The translations under genes were made by a program, and so were the position numbers. A stretch of DNA of 64,000 nucleotides from Streptomyces sp. V1I1 (GTDB lineage Bacteria > Actinomycetota > Actinomycetes > Streptomycetales > Streptomycetaceae): NCBI RefSeq assembly GCF_030817355.1, contig NZ_JAUSZH010000001.1:1736001-1800000 (forward strand), in the 5' to 3' direction. The notes below the pieces were generated by a model that was not told the DNA's origin, did not search any database, and worked only from the letters and a program-made list of their open reading frames with translations. Each line of letters starts with the position of its first letter. Positions within the stretch are counted from its first letter, which is position 1. Shown here piece by piece: positions 51,613 to 59,981 of the stretch.

Positions 51613-52833
51613 GTGCCTCGTACCGTCAGGGACGTCGTCTTCGTCGACGGCGTCCGCACCCCGTTCGGCAAGGCGGGCCCGAAGGGCATTTACCACGAGA
51701 CCCGTGCCGACGATCTCGTCGTGAAGGCGATCCGGGAGCTGCTGCGCCGCAACCCGGACCTCGACCCCGCCAAGATCGACGAAGTCGCGATCGCGGCGAC
51801 CACGCAGATCGGCGACCAGGGTCTGACCATCGGGCGGACCGCGGGCATCCTCGCGGGTCTGCCGCAGTCCGTGCCCGGTTACTCCATCGACCGCATGTGC
51901 GCCGGCGCCCTGACCGCCGTGACCTCGGTCGCGGGCAGCGTGGCCTTTGGTGCGTACGACATCGCCATCGCGGGTGGTGTCGAGCACATGGGCCGCCACC
52001 CGATGGGCGAGGGCGTCGACCCCAACCCGCGCTTCGTGTCGGAGAAGCTCGTCGACGAGTCGGCCCTGTTCATGGGCATGACCGCGGAGAACCTGCACGA
52101 CCGCTACCCCTCGATCACCAAGCAGCGCACCGACGAGTACGCCGTGCGCTCGCAGGAGAAGGCCGCCAAGGCGTACGCCAACGGCAAGATCCAGCAGGAC
52201 CTGGTGCCGGTCTCCGTCCGTCGCACCAACCCCGAGGCCGGCGAGACCGGCTGGGGCCTGGTCACCGCGGACGAGCCGATGCGGCCGGGCACCACGCTGG
52301 AGAACCTCTCCGGCCTGAAGACCCCGTTCCGCGTCCACGGCCGCGTCACCGCCGGTAACGCCGCGGGCCTGAACGACGGTGCCACCGCCTCGCTCATCGC
52401 CTCCGAGGACTTCGCCCGTGAGAACAACCTCCCGGTGAAGATGCGCCTGGTCTCGTACTCCTTCGCCGGCGTCGAGCCCGAGGTCATGGGCTACGGCCCG
52501 ATCCCGGCGACCGAGAAGGCCCTTGCCCAGGCGGGCCTGTCCATCGAGGACATCGGCCTGTTCGAGATCAACGAGGCCTTCGCCGTCCAGGTGCTGGCCT
52601 TCCTCGAGCACTACGGCATCGCGGACGACGACGCGCGCGTCAACCAGTACGGCGGCGCCATCGCGTACGGCCACCCGCTGGCCTCCTCCGGTGTCCGCCT
52701 GATGACGCAGCTGGCCCGGCAGTTCGAGGAGCAGCCGCACGTCCGCTACGGCCTGACCACCATGTGCGTCGGCTTCGGCATGGGCGCGACGGTCATCTGG
52801 GAGAACCCGCACTTCGACGGAGGCAACAAGTGA
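51613..52833 (+). CDS. fadA: Acetyl-CoA C-acyltransferase FadA (thiolase)
   Basis: A 406-residue 3-ketoacyl-CoA thiolase, the last step of fatty-acid beta-oxidation. The nucleophilic Cys is in SIDRMCAGALTAVT. The C-terminal His and Cys are in NQYGGAIAYGHPLASSGVR and TTMCVGFGMGATVIWE. Another family motif is INEAFAVQVLAFL. GTG 51613 follows a strong GGAGGAGAG. The stop overlaps the fadB GTG (GTGA), so the two are coupled and likely form the beta-oxidation complex. Confidence 0.95.
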   Translation: MPRTVRDVVFVDGVRTPFGKAGPKGIYHETRADDLVVKAIRELLRRNPDLDPAKIDEVAIAATTQIGDQGLTIGRTAGILAGLPQSVPGYSIDRMCAGALTAVTSVAGSVAFGAYDIAIAGGVEHMGRHPMGEGVDPNPRFVSEKLVDESALFMGMTAENLHDRYPSITKQRTDEYAVRSQEKAAKAYANGKIQQDLVPVSVRRTNPEAGETGWGLVTADEPMRPGTTLENLSGLKTPFRVHGRVTAGNAAGLNDGATASLIASEDFARENNLPVKMRLVSYSFAGVEPEVMGYGPIPATEKALAQAGLSIEDIGLFEINEAFAVQVLAFLEHYGIADDDARVNQYGGAIAYGHPLASSGVRLMTQLARQFEEQPHVRYGLTTMCVGFGMGATVIWENPHFDGGNK

Positions 52834-54968
52834 GCACCACCGCTGAACTCCTGAAGGGCGCGGCCGAGCTGTTCCCGGACGAGGTAGTCACTCAGGCGCA
52901 CGTGCGCCATCTCGAACTCCCCGGCGGGGCGGGCAAGTTCGCGCTCGTCACGCTGGACAACGGCCTGGACCACACCAAGCCGACCACCTTCGGGCCGCAG
53001 TCGCTGGCGAACCTCAACGCCGCCATCGACCAGGTCGAGAAGGAGGCGGCCGAGGGCACGATCGTCGGCATCGGCATCACCGGCAAGCCGTTCATCTTCG
53101 CGGTCGGCGCCGACCTCAAGGGCGTGGAGCTGCTGAAGCGCCACGAGGAAGCGCTGGCGATCGGCAAGGGCGGCCACGACGTCTTCAAGCGGCTGTCCGG
53201 GCTCGCGGTCCCGACGTTCGCGTACTACAACGGCGCGGCGATGGGCGGCGGTGTCGAGGTCGGGCTGCACTGCTCGTACCGCACCGTCTCCAAGGCGATC
53301 CCCGCCTTCTCGCTGCCCGAGGTCTTCCTCGGTCTCGTCCCGGGCTGGGGCGGCTGCGCGATCCTGCCGAACCTGATCGGCGCGGACCGCGCGGTCTCGG
53401 TGATCATCGAGAACTCGCTCAACCAGAACAAGCAGCTCAAGGGCAAGCAGGTCTTCGAGCTCGGGATCGCCGACGCGATCTTCGAGGGCGCGGACTTCCT
53501 GGAGCAGTCGCTCATCTGGACCGCGTCCGTCCTCAAGGGCGAGATCGCCGTCGAGCGTGCGGAGATCGACCGCGGCGAGGCCTGGGACCAGGCCGTCGCA
53601 CGCGGCCGCTTCATCGCCGACTCCAAGGTGCACGGTGCCGCTCCGGCCGCGTACCGCGCCCTCGACATCATCGAGGCTGCCAAGGACGGCGACCTGCAGA
53701 AGGGCTTCGACGCCGAGGACACCGCTCTCGCGGACCTGATCATGGGCGGCGAGCTGCGCAGCGGCATCTACGCCTTCAACCTGGTCCAGAAGCGCGGCAA
53801 GCGCCCTGCCGGTGCGCCGGACAAGTCGCTGGCCCGCCCGGTCACCAAGGTCGGCGTCGTCGGCGCGGGTCTGATGGCCTCGCAGCTGGCGCTGCTCTTC
53901 CTGCGCCGCCTCGAGGTGCCGGTCGTGCTGACCGACATCGACCAGGAGCGCGTCGACAAGGGTGTGGGCTACGTCCACGCCGAGATCGAGAAGCTGCTCG
54001 GCAAGGGCCGCATCAACCAGGACAAGGCCAACCGCCTCAAGGCCCTGGTGACGGGTGTCCTCGACAAGGCCGAGGGTTTCTCCGACGCGGACTTCATCAT
54101 CGAGGCCGTCTTCGAGGAGATCGGCGTCAAGCAGCAGGTGTTCGCCGAGGTCGAGGCGGTCGCCCCGGCGCACGCGATCCTCGCCACCAACACCTCCTCG
54201 CTGTCGGTGACCGAGATGGCATCGAAGCTGCAGCACCCGGAGCGGGTCGTCGGCTTCCACTTCTTCAACCCGGTCGCGATCCTCCCGCTGCTGGAGATCG
54301 TCCGCGGCGAGCAGACGGACGACGCCGCGCTGGCGACGGCCTTCGGTGTCGCGAAGAAGCTGAAGAAGACCGCCGTACTGGTCAAGGACGCGCCGGCCTT
54401 CGTGGTCAACCGCATCCTGACCCGCTTCATGGGCGAGATCCAGAACGTCATCGACGAGGGCACTCCGGTCGAGGTGGCCGAGAAGGCCGTCGAGCCGCTG
54501 GGTCTGCCGATGTCGCCGCTGGTCCTCCTGGAGCTGGTCGGCCCGGCCATCGGCCTGCATGTCTCCGAGACCCTCAACCGGGCCTTCCCGGACCGGTTCA
54601 CGGTCTCCGAGAACCTGGCCGCGGTCGTCAAGGCCGGCAAGCGCGGCTTCTACGTCTACTCCGCCGAGAATCCTGCCAAGCCGGAGCTGGACCCGGAGGT
54701 CGCCGCTCTCCTCAAGCAGGGCGATGTCGTCCTGACGGAGGAGCAGACCCGCGAGCGCGTGCTGAACGCGGTGGCGCAGGAGATCGGCCTGATGCTGGAG
54801 GAGGGTGTCGTGGCCGAGGCCCAGGACATCGACCTCTGCCTCATCACGGGCGCCGGCTGGCCCTTCCACCTGGGCGGCATCACGCCGTACCTGGACCGCG
54901 AGGGTGTCTCCGAGCGCGTGAACGGCAAGCCGTTCCTGGCGCAGGGCGTGGCGAGCGTCCCGGCGTAA
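52830..54968 (+). CDS. fadB: Multifunctional FadB (enoyl-CoA hydratase/3-hydroxyacyl-CoA dehydrogenase)
   Basis: A 712-residue bifunctional beta-oxidation enzyme. The N-terminal crotonase domain has ITGKPFIFAVGADLKGVELL, NGAAMGGGVEVGLHCSYR and LPEVFLGLVPGWGGCAILP (catalytic Glu region). The NAD-binding domain starts at VGVVGAGLMASQLALLFLRR. The dehydrogenase core has SSLSVTEMASKLQHPERVVGFHFFNP (split) with the catalytic His. The C-terminal helical domain follows DAPAFVVNRIL. GGAGG lies six bases before the GTG. It is translationally coupled to fadA. Confidence 0.95.
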   Translation: MSTTAELLKGAAELFPDEVVTQAHVRHLELPGGAGKFALVTLDNGLDHTKPTTFGPQSLANLNAAIDQVEKEAAEGTIVGIGITGKPFIFAVGADLKGVELLKRHEEALAIGKGGHDVFKRLSGLAVPTFAYYNGAAMGGGVEVGLHCSYRTVSKAIPAFSLPEVFLGLVPGWGGCAILPNLIGADRAVSVIIENSLNQNKQLKGKQVFELGIADAIFEGADFLEQSLIWTASVLKGEIAVERAEIDRGEAWDQAVARGRFIADSKVHGAAPAAYRALDIIEAAKDGDLQKGFDAEDTALADLIMGGELRSGIYAFNLVQKRGKRPAGAPDKSLARPVTKVGVVGAGLMASQLALLFLRRLEVPVVLTDIDQERVDKGVGYVHAEIEKLLGKGRINQDKANRLKALVTGVLDKAEGFSDADFIIEAVFEEIGVKQQVFAEVEAVAPAHAILATNTSSLSVTEMASKLQHPERVVGFHFFNPVAILPLLEIVRGEQTDDAALATAFGVAKKLKKTAVLVKDAPAFVVNRILTRFMGEIQNVIDEGTPVEVAEKAVEPLGLPMSPLVLLELVGPAIGLHVSETLNRAFPDRFTVSENLAAVVKAGKRGFYVYSAENPAKPELDPEVAALLKQGDVVLTEEQTRERVLNAVAQEIGLMLEEGVVAEAQDIDLCLITGAGWPFHLGGITPYLDREGVSERVNGKPFLAQGVASVPA

Positions 54969-55007
54969 CACCTGTCGCGAGCAAGCACGCAGCACGCGAG
55001 CGAGCAA

Positions 55008-55043
55008 CTGCCCCGGCACCGTCCTTCGGTGCCGGGGCAGTTT
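55008..55043 (+). terminator. Terminator of the fadAB operon
   Basis: CTGCCCCGGCACC (55008-55020), loop GTCCTTC, GGTGCCGGGGCAG (55028-55040), then TTT: a 13-bp perfect stem with a short T run, 40 bases after the fadB stop. Confidence 0.9.
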
Positions 55044-55071
55044 GCGTTGTCGAGGTTCCGGCGCGCGGCCG

Positions 55072-56223
55072 TCAGATCCGGGTCCAGGCCTCCATCGCCA
55101 GACCGGGCTCCGTCGTCTTCTGCCGGGTGATCCGGAGGCCGCCGTCGGCGGCGAACGCGGCGAGCACGACGCGGCCATCGGCGTCGACGGCCAGTGCCGG
55201 GGCGCCCACACACGCTTCTCCGGTGCCGGTCCAGACCGCACCCGCGGGCTCGTCCTCGGTCGGATACGCGGCGAGCGCGGGCCGTCCGTCGGCGTGGCGC
55301 TGCGCCATGAGCGTGCAGTCGTGGCCGTCCACGGAAGCCCGCAGCACGGCCACCGGCCCGGTGCCCGTCCCGCCGCCCAGCGGCTCGGGCACGCTGTCCT
55401 GACGCCAGGCGTGCACCTCGGCGGACTTCTCGTCGCGCCAGAAGAAAGTGAGCCGGTCCTCACCGGTCGCCACACCCGATACGGAGCCGTCGCGGACCTG
55501 CGCGGGGATGTCCTCGTCCCTGGTGAACAGGGGCTTGTCGCCGTCCTGCAGCCAGCGCATGATGCCCTCGCGCGCGGGCGCGAGAATCTCCGCCCGGCCG
55601 CTGCCGGTCGCGGCGGCGGCGAGCCTGCCATGGGCTCCGCTGCCCTTGAGATCGGCCCACGGCCGCCAGGCTCCGGAGGAGGTCTGACTGCGACCGCACA
55701 CCCCGCCGCCGACGTTGCGTACGAAGACATGGACGTTGCCGACGCCGTCCACGACCGACGCCGGACGGCCTATCTGCCCGGCGAGCTTCCAGTCGTTCGG
55801 ATACGGCGTGCCCAGCGGCTGCCAGTCCTTCACCGGACGGCCCGACTGGTACTGGATCGCATGGACGAGGTCCGTCCGGACCTCGTCACCGCCCGCCGGG
55901 GTCTGCCGCAGGCCGAAGAGGTGCACATAGCCGTCGGCTCCCTGGGCGAAGGAGAGGTACGGCAGCAGACCGTCGGCCGGGACCACCAGCTCGGGGCCCG
56001 ACCACTCGGGCCCGGCAGGCTGGGTCTCGGTCCACCGAAGCACACCGCCTACGGTGGGTGCGTACGCCGTGAGCCGGCCGTCCTTGCCGCGCAGCAGCCA
56101 GCCGGTGGCCGTCGGACTGCCGTCCTCCGCAGTGCTGACCGGTGCGTGGCCCCGCTGTGCGGTGGGAACCTCGCGAGTCCGGCCCGCCTGCTGCTTCGAT
56201 CTTCGCGCAGGCCCCAACGCCAT
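55072..56223 (-). CDS. Tectonin/PLL-like beta-propeller protein
   Basis: A 383-residue protein made of repeated blades with conserved aromatic and Gly-rich positions: GWLLRGKDGRLTAYAP, SFAQGADGYVHLFGL, DGVGNVHVFVRN and AVDADGRVVLAAF. The N-terminus is basic and lacks a clear signal peptide. Such propellers often bind glycans or proteins. I cannot assign a ligand. It is divergent from the NYN gene and convergent with fadB behind the terminator. Confidence 0.65.
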   Translation of the reverse strand: MALGPARRSKQQAGRTREVPTAQRGHAPVSTAEDGSPTATGWLLRGKDGRLTAYAPTVGGVLRWTETQPAGPEWSGPELVVPADGLLPYLSFAQGADGYVHLFGLRQTPAGGDEVRTDLVHAIQYQSGRPVKDWQPLGTPYPNDWKLAGQIGRPASVVDGVGNVHVFVRNVGGGVCGRSQTSSGAWRPWADLKGSGAHGRLAAAATGSGRAEILAPAREGIMRWLQDGDKPLFTRDEDIPAQVRDGSVSGVATGEDRLTFFWRDEKSAEVHAWRQDSVPEPLGGGTGTGPVAVLRASVDGHDCTLMAQRHADGRPALAAYPTEDEPAGAVWTGTGEACVGAPALAVDADGRVVLAAFAADGGLRITRQKTTEPGLAMEAWTRI

Positions 56224-56337
56224 GGCTCACCGGCCACCTTTCCTGACGAGAAACCGCACTGAGCGGCCGCATACAACGCTCCATGAAGTGCTGCGACAAT
56301 AACACCCAGCCGGTCGGCGAATTTTTGGGGATTTCTG

Positions 56338-56721
56338 ATGCGAACGCTTGTGATCGTCGACGCAGCAAATGTGGTCGGTTCAGTGCCCGACGGCTGGTGG
56401 CGCGACCGCCGCGGGGCAGCCGAGCGGCTGCGGGACCGGCTGGTCGATGTCGCGGCGGCCGGAGTCCCCGGGCATCCCGGTCCCGTCGAGCTGGTGCTCG
56501 TCGTGGAGGGGGCCGCCCGCGGGGTGGAGAGTGTGCCCCAGGTGCGGGCCGAGTCCGCGCCGGGCAGCGGGGACGACAGAATCGTGGAGCTGGTGTCCGA
56601 GCGTCCGGCGGGCCAGCCCTGCGTCGTGGTCACGGCCGACCGGGAACTCAGACGGCGGGTAGAGGCGTACGGCGCCGAGTGCATGGGACCGCGGGCGGTT
56701 CAGCCGCCCGAGCGTACATAG
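56338..56721 (+). CDS. NYN-domain (YacP-like) putative nuclease
   Basis: A 127-residue single-domain protein. The N-terminus RTLVIVDAANVVGSVPDGWW carries the first catalytic Asp and Asn of NYN/PIN domains. SGDDRIVELV holds the central acidic pair, and CVVVTADRELRRRVEAYGAE the terminal D/R motif. It is therefore a probable RNA-processing nuclease. GGGGA lies seven bases before the ATG. Its last 22 bases overlap the 3' end of the converging glycosyltransferase gene. Confidence 0.82.
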   Translation: MRTLVIVDAANVVGSVPDGWWRDRRGAAERLRDRLVDVAAAGVPGHPGPVELVLVVEGAARGVESVPQVRAESAPGSGDDRIVELVSERPAGQPCVVVTADRELRRRVEAYGAECMGPRAVQPPERT

Positions 56722-58223
56722 AACACCGCGCCGTCGACCTCGTCGGGCAGCGGCTCGTAGTGCCAGGACAGCAGCCTGTTCAGGGTGGGGATCCGCTCCG
56801 GGGCGAACGGTTTGCCGCGGGAGTCATCCACGATCAGGGCCGGTCTGCGGCGGCGCATCTCGCCGGCGAAGACCTGCCACGCGCCCGCCACCGCGTACTT
56901 CTCACCGACCTGCGGACCGTTGCGGCCGCCGCTGTAGTTGGTGAGCAGTCCGGCGGTCAGATACCGGCTGGCGGGTGCCCGGTCGGCGAGCCAGTACATC
57001 TCGGGGTGTATCCCCCACACCAGAACCGGCTCCGACGGGCTTGTACGGGCCTGTACGGCGGCGGCAAGCCGCTCGGCATGGTCCAGCTCCGGGCGCGGCG
57101 CCAGCATCCCCCAGGCGAGAAACAGCGCGCACCCGCAGGCCGAGGTGAGCAGCGCCGTCGCGAGCCGGGCGCGCGGCAGGATTTGCAGCGCGCCTGCCGC
57201 CAACAGAGCCAGCGGCGGGATCAGTTGCAGGTAGTAGTGGCCGAAGAAGTGGAAGCCGAGCAGCACGGCGGCCGCCGACGCCGCCAGCCACAGCCACAGG
57301 TCGGTGGCGCCGGTCCTGGCGATGCGCAGCACCCGCACGATCGGCGGGATCAGCCCGGCGCAGGCGGCGCCGAGCAGCGCGGTGTTGACCACGGCCCGGA
57401 ACAGGACGTGGAGTTCGGAGCCGGTGAAGGTGGCGTACGCACCCGAGCCTGTCACCGTCCAGAACACAAAGCCGTACGGAGTGGTCAGCCCGGCGGCGCA
57501 GAGCACCGGGAGCCCGAGGCCGACTCCCGTACGCAGCAGGGCTGTTCGGGACGCTGACGTCTGCCAGAGCAGCCACAGGACCGGGACCAGGACTGCTCCG
57601 CCGGTCTGTTTGGTGAGGAGGGCCCCCGCCACCGCGAGGCCCGCCGCGGCCCAGCGGCCCCGGTCCGCGCACCAGATGGCGGCCGCCGTGAACGGCAGCA
57701 TGAAGACCTCGAAGGTGGCCGCCTGCGCGTCCTGCGGATTGAGGCCGATGGAGACCAGCAGATACAGGACGCCTGCGGTGCGTCCGGCCCGGTCGCCCCA
57801 GCGGCGGCGGGCGATGCCCACGAGCAGGGCGGCAGTGATCAGTTGGGCGATGACCGCCAGGATTTTGACGGAGAGCAGGGATTCGTCGCCGAACACCGCG
57901 AACGACGCCTGGTACAGCAGGGGCAGCAGCGGCGGTTTGCGGTCGACCACCGTGTCGTACAGCGCTCCCCCGTCGGCCAGTATCCGTGCCTGGACGGCGA
58001 GATAGCCCTCGTCCGGGTTCCACAGCCGGCGTCCGAAGGAAGGGATGCGGGTGACGAGGGCGAGCAGGGCCAGCACCGGGAGCAGCCGCCGCCAGTAGCC
58101 GGGCGGGGGGACGGCGGACGGAGGGACGGCGGATGGAGGGACGGCGGACGGAGCACGGCCTCGCTGCCGGGGCAGTGCAGTTGCGGATACGTACCGTAGC
58201 GACGACGACGGCTCGACGAGCAT
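56700..58223 (-). CDS. Polytopic membrane glycosyltransferase (GT39/ArnT-like)
   Basis: A 507-residue membrane protein with about 11-12 segments. The first extracellular loop has SFGRRLWNPDEGYLAVQARIL (the Asp-Glu typical of GT-C enzymes) and DTVVDRKPPLLPLLYQASFAV. A soluble C-terminal domain follows (ILVDD-like as ALIVDDSRGKPFAPER). It probably transfers a sugar from a polyprenyl-phosphate donor. The start ATG 58223 has AAAGG upstream. The N-terminus contains the triple repeat PSAVP encoded by three 15-bp tandem units (58110-58154). Confidence 0.83.
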   Translation of the reverse strand: MLVEPSSSLRYVSATALPRQRGRAPSAVPPSAVPPSAVPPPGYWRRLLPVLALLALVTRIPSFGRRLWNPDEGYLAVQARILADGGALYDTVVDRKPPLLPLLYQASFAVFGDESLLSVKILAVIAQLITAALLVGIARRRWGDRAGRTAGVLYLLVSIGLNPQDAQAATFEVFMLPFTAAAIWCADRGRWAAAGLAVAGALLTKQTGGAVLVPVLWLLWQTSASRTALLRTGVGLGLPVLCAAGLTTPYGFVFWTVTGSGAYATFTGSELHVLFRAVVNTALLGAACAGLIPPIVRVLRIARTGATDLWLWLAASAAAVLLGFHFFGHYYLQLIPPLALLAAGALQILPRARLATALLTSACGCALFLAWGMLAPRPELDHAERLAAAVQARTSPSEPVLVWGIHPEMYWLADRAPASRYLTAGLLTNYSGGRNGPQVGEKYAVAGAWQVFAGEMRRRRPALIVDDSRGKPFAPERIPTLNRLLSWHYEPLPDEVDGAVFYVRSGG

Positions 58224-58267
58224 GCCTGCCTTTCGGGTCCGGGGGGTCACCCGGAAAAGCACAGTAT

Positions 58268-58309
58268 CCGGCCCCGCAGTCCCCCCCGAAGCGGGACATA
58301 CGGGGCCGG
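58268..58309 (-). terminator. Hairpin after the amino-acid permease gene
   Basis: CCGGCCCCG (58268-58276) pairs with CGGGGCCGG (58301-58309); the loop is 24 bases and can fold further. It is 11 bases downstream of the permease stop. Confidence 0.6.
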
Positions 58310-58320
58310 GCAGAACAGGT

Positions 58321-59838
58321 CTAGTACTTGGCGTCGGCACCCACCTTGCCGAGGCGGCTGTGGTGGCGCCCGTACACGAAGTACACCAGGAAGCCGAGCG
58401 CCATCCAGATGGCGAACCGCACCCAGGTCTCGGCCGGCAGATTGAGCATCAGCCACACCGAGGCGGCCACCGAGAGGATCGGAACCAGCGGCACCCACGG
58501 GGTGCGGAACGCGCGGTGCAGTTCGGGCCTGGTGCGGCGCAGGACGATCACGCCGAGTGCGACGACGACGAACGCGAAGAGCGTGCCGATGTTCACCAGT
58601 GTCGCGAGCTCGTTGATGCTGGTGAAGCCCGCGATGATCGCGATGATCACGCCGAGCAGGATGGTCGGCCGGTAGGGCGTGCGGAAGCGCGGGTGTGTGA
58701 CGGAGAAGAACCGCGGCAGCAGCCCGTCCCGGCTCATCGCGAAGAACACCCGGGTCTGACCGAGCAGCAGAATCATGCACACCGTGGTGAGGCCGACCGC
58801 GGCGCCGAAGCTGATGACACCGGCGTAGAACGGGTGCCCGACGGACTTGAAGGCGTCGGCGAGCGGGGCGCTCACCGACATTTCGGTGTAGTGCTGCATG
58901 CCGGTGACCACCAGCGAAACGGCGACATAGAGCACGGTGCAGATCAAGAGCGAACCGAGGATGCCGCGCGGCATGTCCCTCTGCGGGACTTTGGTCTCCT
59001 CGGCGGCGGTGGCCACCACGTCGAAGCCGATGAAGGCGAAGAAGACGACGGAGGCGGCGGTGAAGATGCCCATGACGCCGAAGTTGGTGGGTGCGTATCC
59101 GAAGATCAGCTGGACCAGAGGGGCGTCCAGACCCGCACCGGCGGGCTGTGGCTGCGCCTTGGGGATGAAGGGCGAGTAGTTGTCGGCCTTGATGAAGAAG
59201 GCGCCCGCGACGATCACGATCATGACCACGGTCAGTTTGATGGCGACCACGACCGCCGTGACCCGGGCGGACAGCTTCATGCCGAGCACCAGGATGACCG
59301 TGAGAATCAGCACCAGTACGAAGGCCAGGAGATCGAAGCCGAACCCTACCGCCACATCGGGCCCGGAGAGCGCTTCGGGCATGTGCCAGCCGACGTTGTC
59401 CATCAGCGAGCGGACATAGCCCGACCAGCCGACCGCCACCACGGCGGTGCCGAGGGCGAACTCTAGGACCAGGTCCCAGCCGATGGTCCAGGCGACCAGC
59501 TCACCGAGCGAGGCGTACGAGAAGGTGTACGCCGATCCTGCCACCGGGACGGTGGAGGCGAACTCGGCGTAGCAGAGCGCGGCGAGGCCACAGACGATGC
59601 CCGCGGCCACGAATGCGAGGGCGGTCGCGGGACCCGCCGTCTCCTTGGCCACCTTGCCCGTGAGAACGAAGATGCCGGTGCCGATGATGACCCCGACCCC
59701 GAAGACCGTCAGGTCCAGCGCGGAGAGGGATTTCTTGAGCGCGTGCTCCGGCTCCTCGGTATCACGGATCGACTGTTCGACCGTCTTGGTCCGGAACAGG
59801 CCGTCTCCGGCTGGTCCCGTGTCCTGCTGCGTACTCAC
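58321..59838 (-). CDS. APC-family amino-acid permease (cationic amino-acid transporter type)
   Basis: A 505-residue permease with 12 or more membrane segments. The first is SALDLTVFGVGVIIGTGIFVLTG, the APC substrate/Na-site motif (GIGxGIF-like). Other family motifs are YAEFASTVPVAGSAYTFSYASLGELVAW (split), FFAFIGFDVVATAAEETKVPQRDMPRGI and RVFFAMSRDGLLPRFF. These match CAT/YfnA-like transporters of Arg/Lys or branched substrates. GTG 59838 was chosen because GGAGGT lies six bases upstream. Confidence 0.92.
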   Translation of the reverse strand: MSTQQDTGPAGDGLFRTKTVEQSIRDTEEPEHALKKSLSALDLTVFGVGVIIGTGIFVLTGKVAKETAGPATALAFVAAGIVCGLAALCYAEFASTVPVAGSAYTFSYASLGELVAWTIGWDLVLEFALGTAVVAVGWSGYVRSLMDNVGWHMPEALSGPDVAVGFGFDLLAFVLVLILTVILVLGMKLSARVTAVVVAIKLTVVMIVIVAGAFFIKADNYSPFIPKAQPQPAGAGLDAPLVQLIFGYAPTNFGVMGIFTAASVVFFAFIGFDVVATAAEETKVPQRDMPRGILGSLLICTVLYVAVSLVVTGMQHYTEMSVSAPLADAFKSVGHPFYAGVISFGAAVGLTTVCMILLLGQTRVFFAMSRDGLLPRFFSVTHPRFRTPYRPTILLGVIIAIIAGFTSINELATLVNIGTLFAFVVVALGVIVLRRTRPELHRAFRTPWVPLVPILSVAASVWLMLNLPAETWVRFAIWMALGFLVYFVYGRHHSRLGKVGADAKY

Positions 59839-59926
59839 CGGCGTACCTCCACGCACTCGTCGTGAACGCCATGATTGAGACATCGGCGGTCCGAGAGGGC
59901 TCCGTACGGGTGGATTTCACGCGAAT

Positions 59927-59967
59927 GGGCCGGTCGGACCACCCATACAGGGTGAACCCACCGGCCC
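59927..59967 (-). terminator. Hairpin after dxs
   Basis: GGGCCGGT (59927-59934) pairs with ACCGGCCC (59960-59967). An inner stem ACCC/GGGT (59941-59954) lengthens the structure. It lies 15 bases downstream of the dxs stop. Confidence 0.75.
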
Positions 59968-59981
59968 TTCGGCGCTACAGG

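Noticed and set aside
52746..55730. 994-codon minus-strand frame
   Set aside because: Antisense of the coupled fadA-fadB genes and part of the propeller gene; no recognisable domain.
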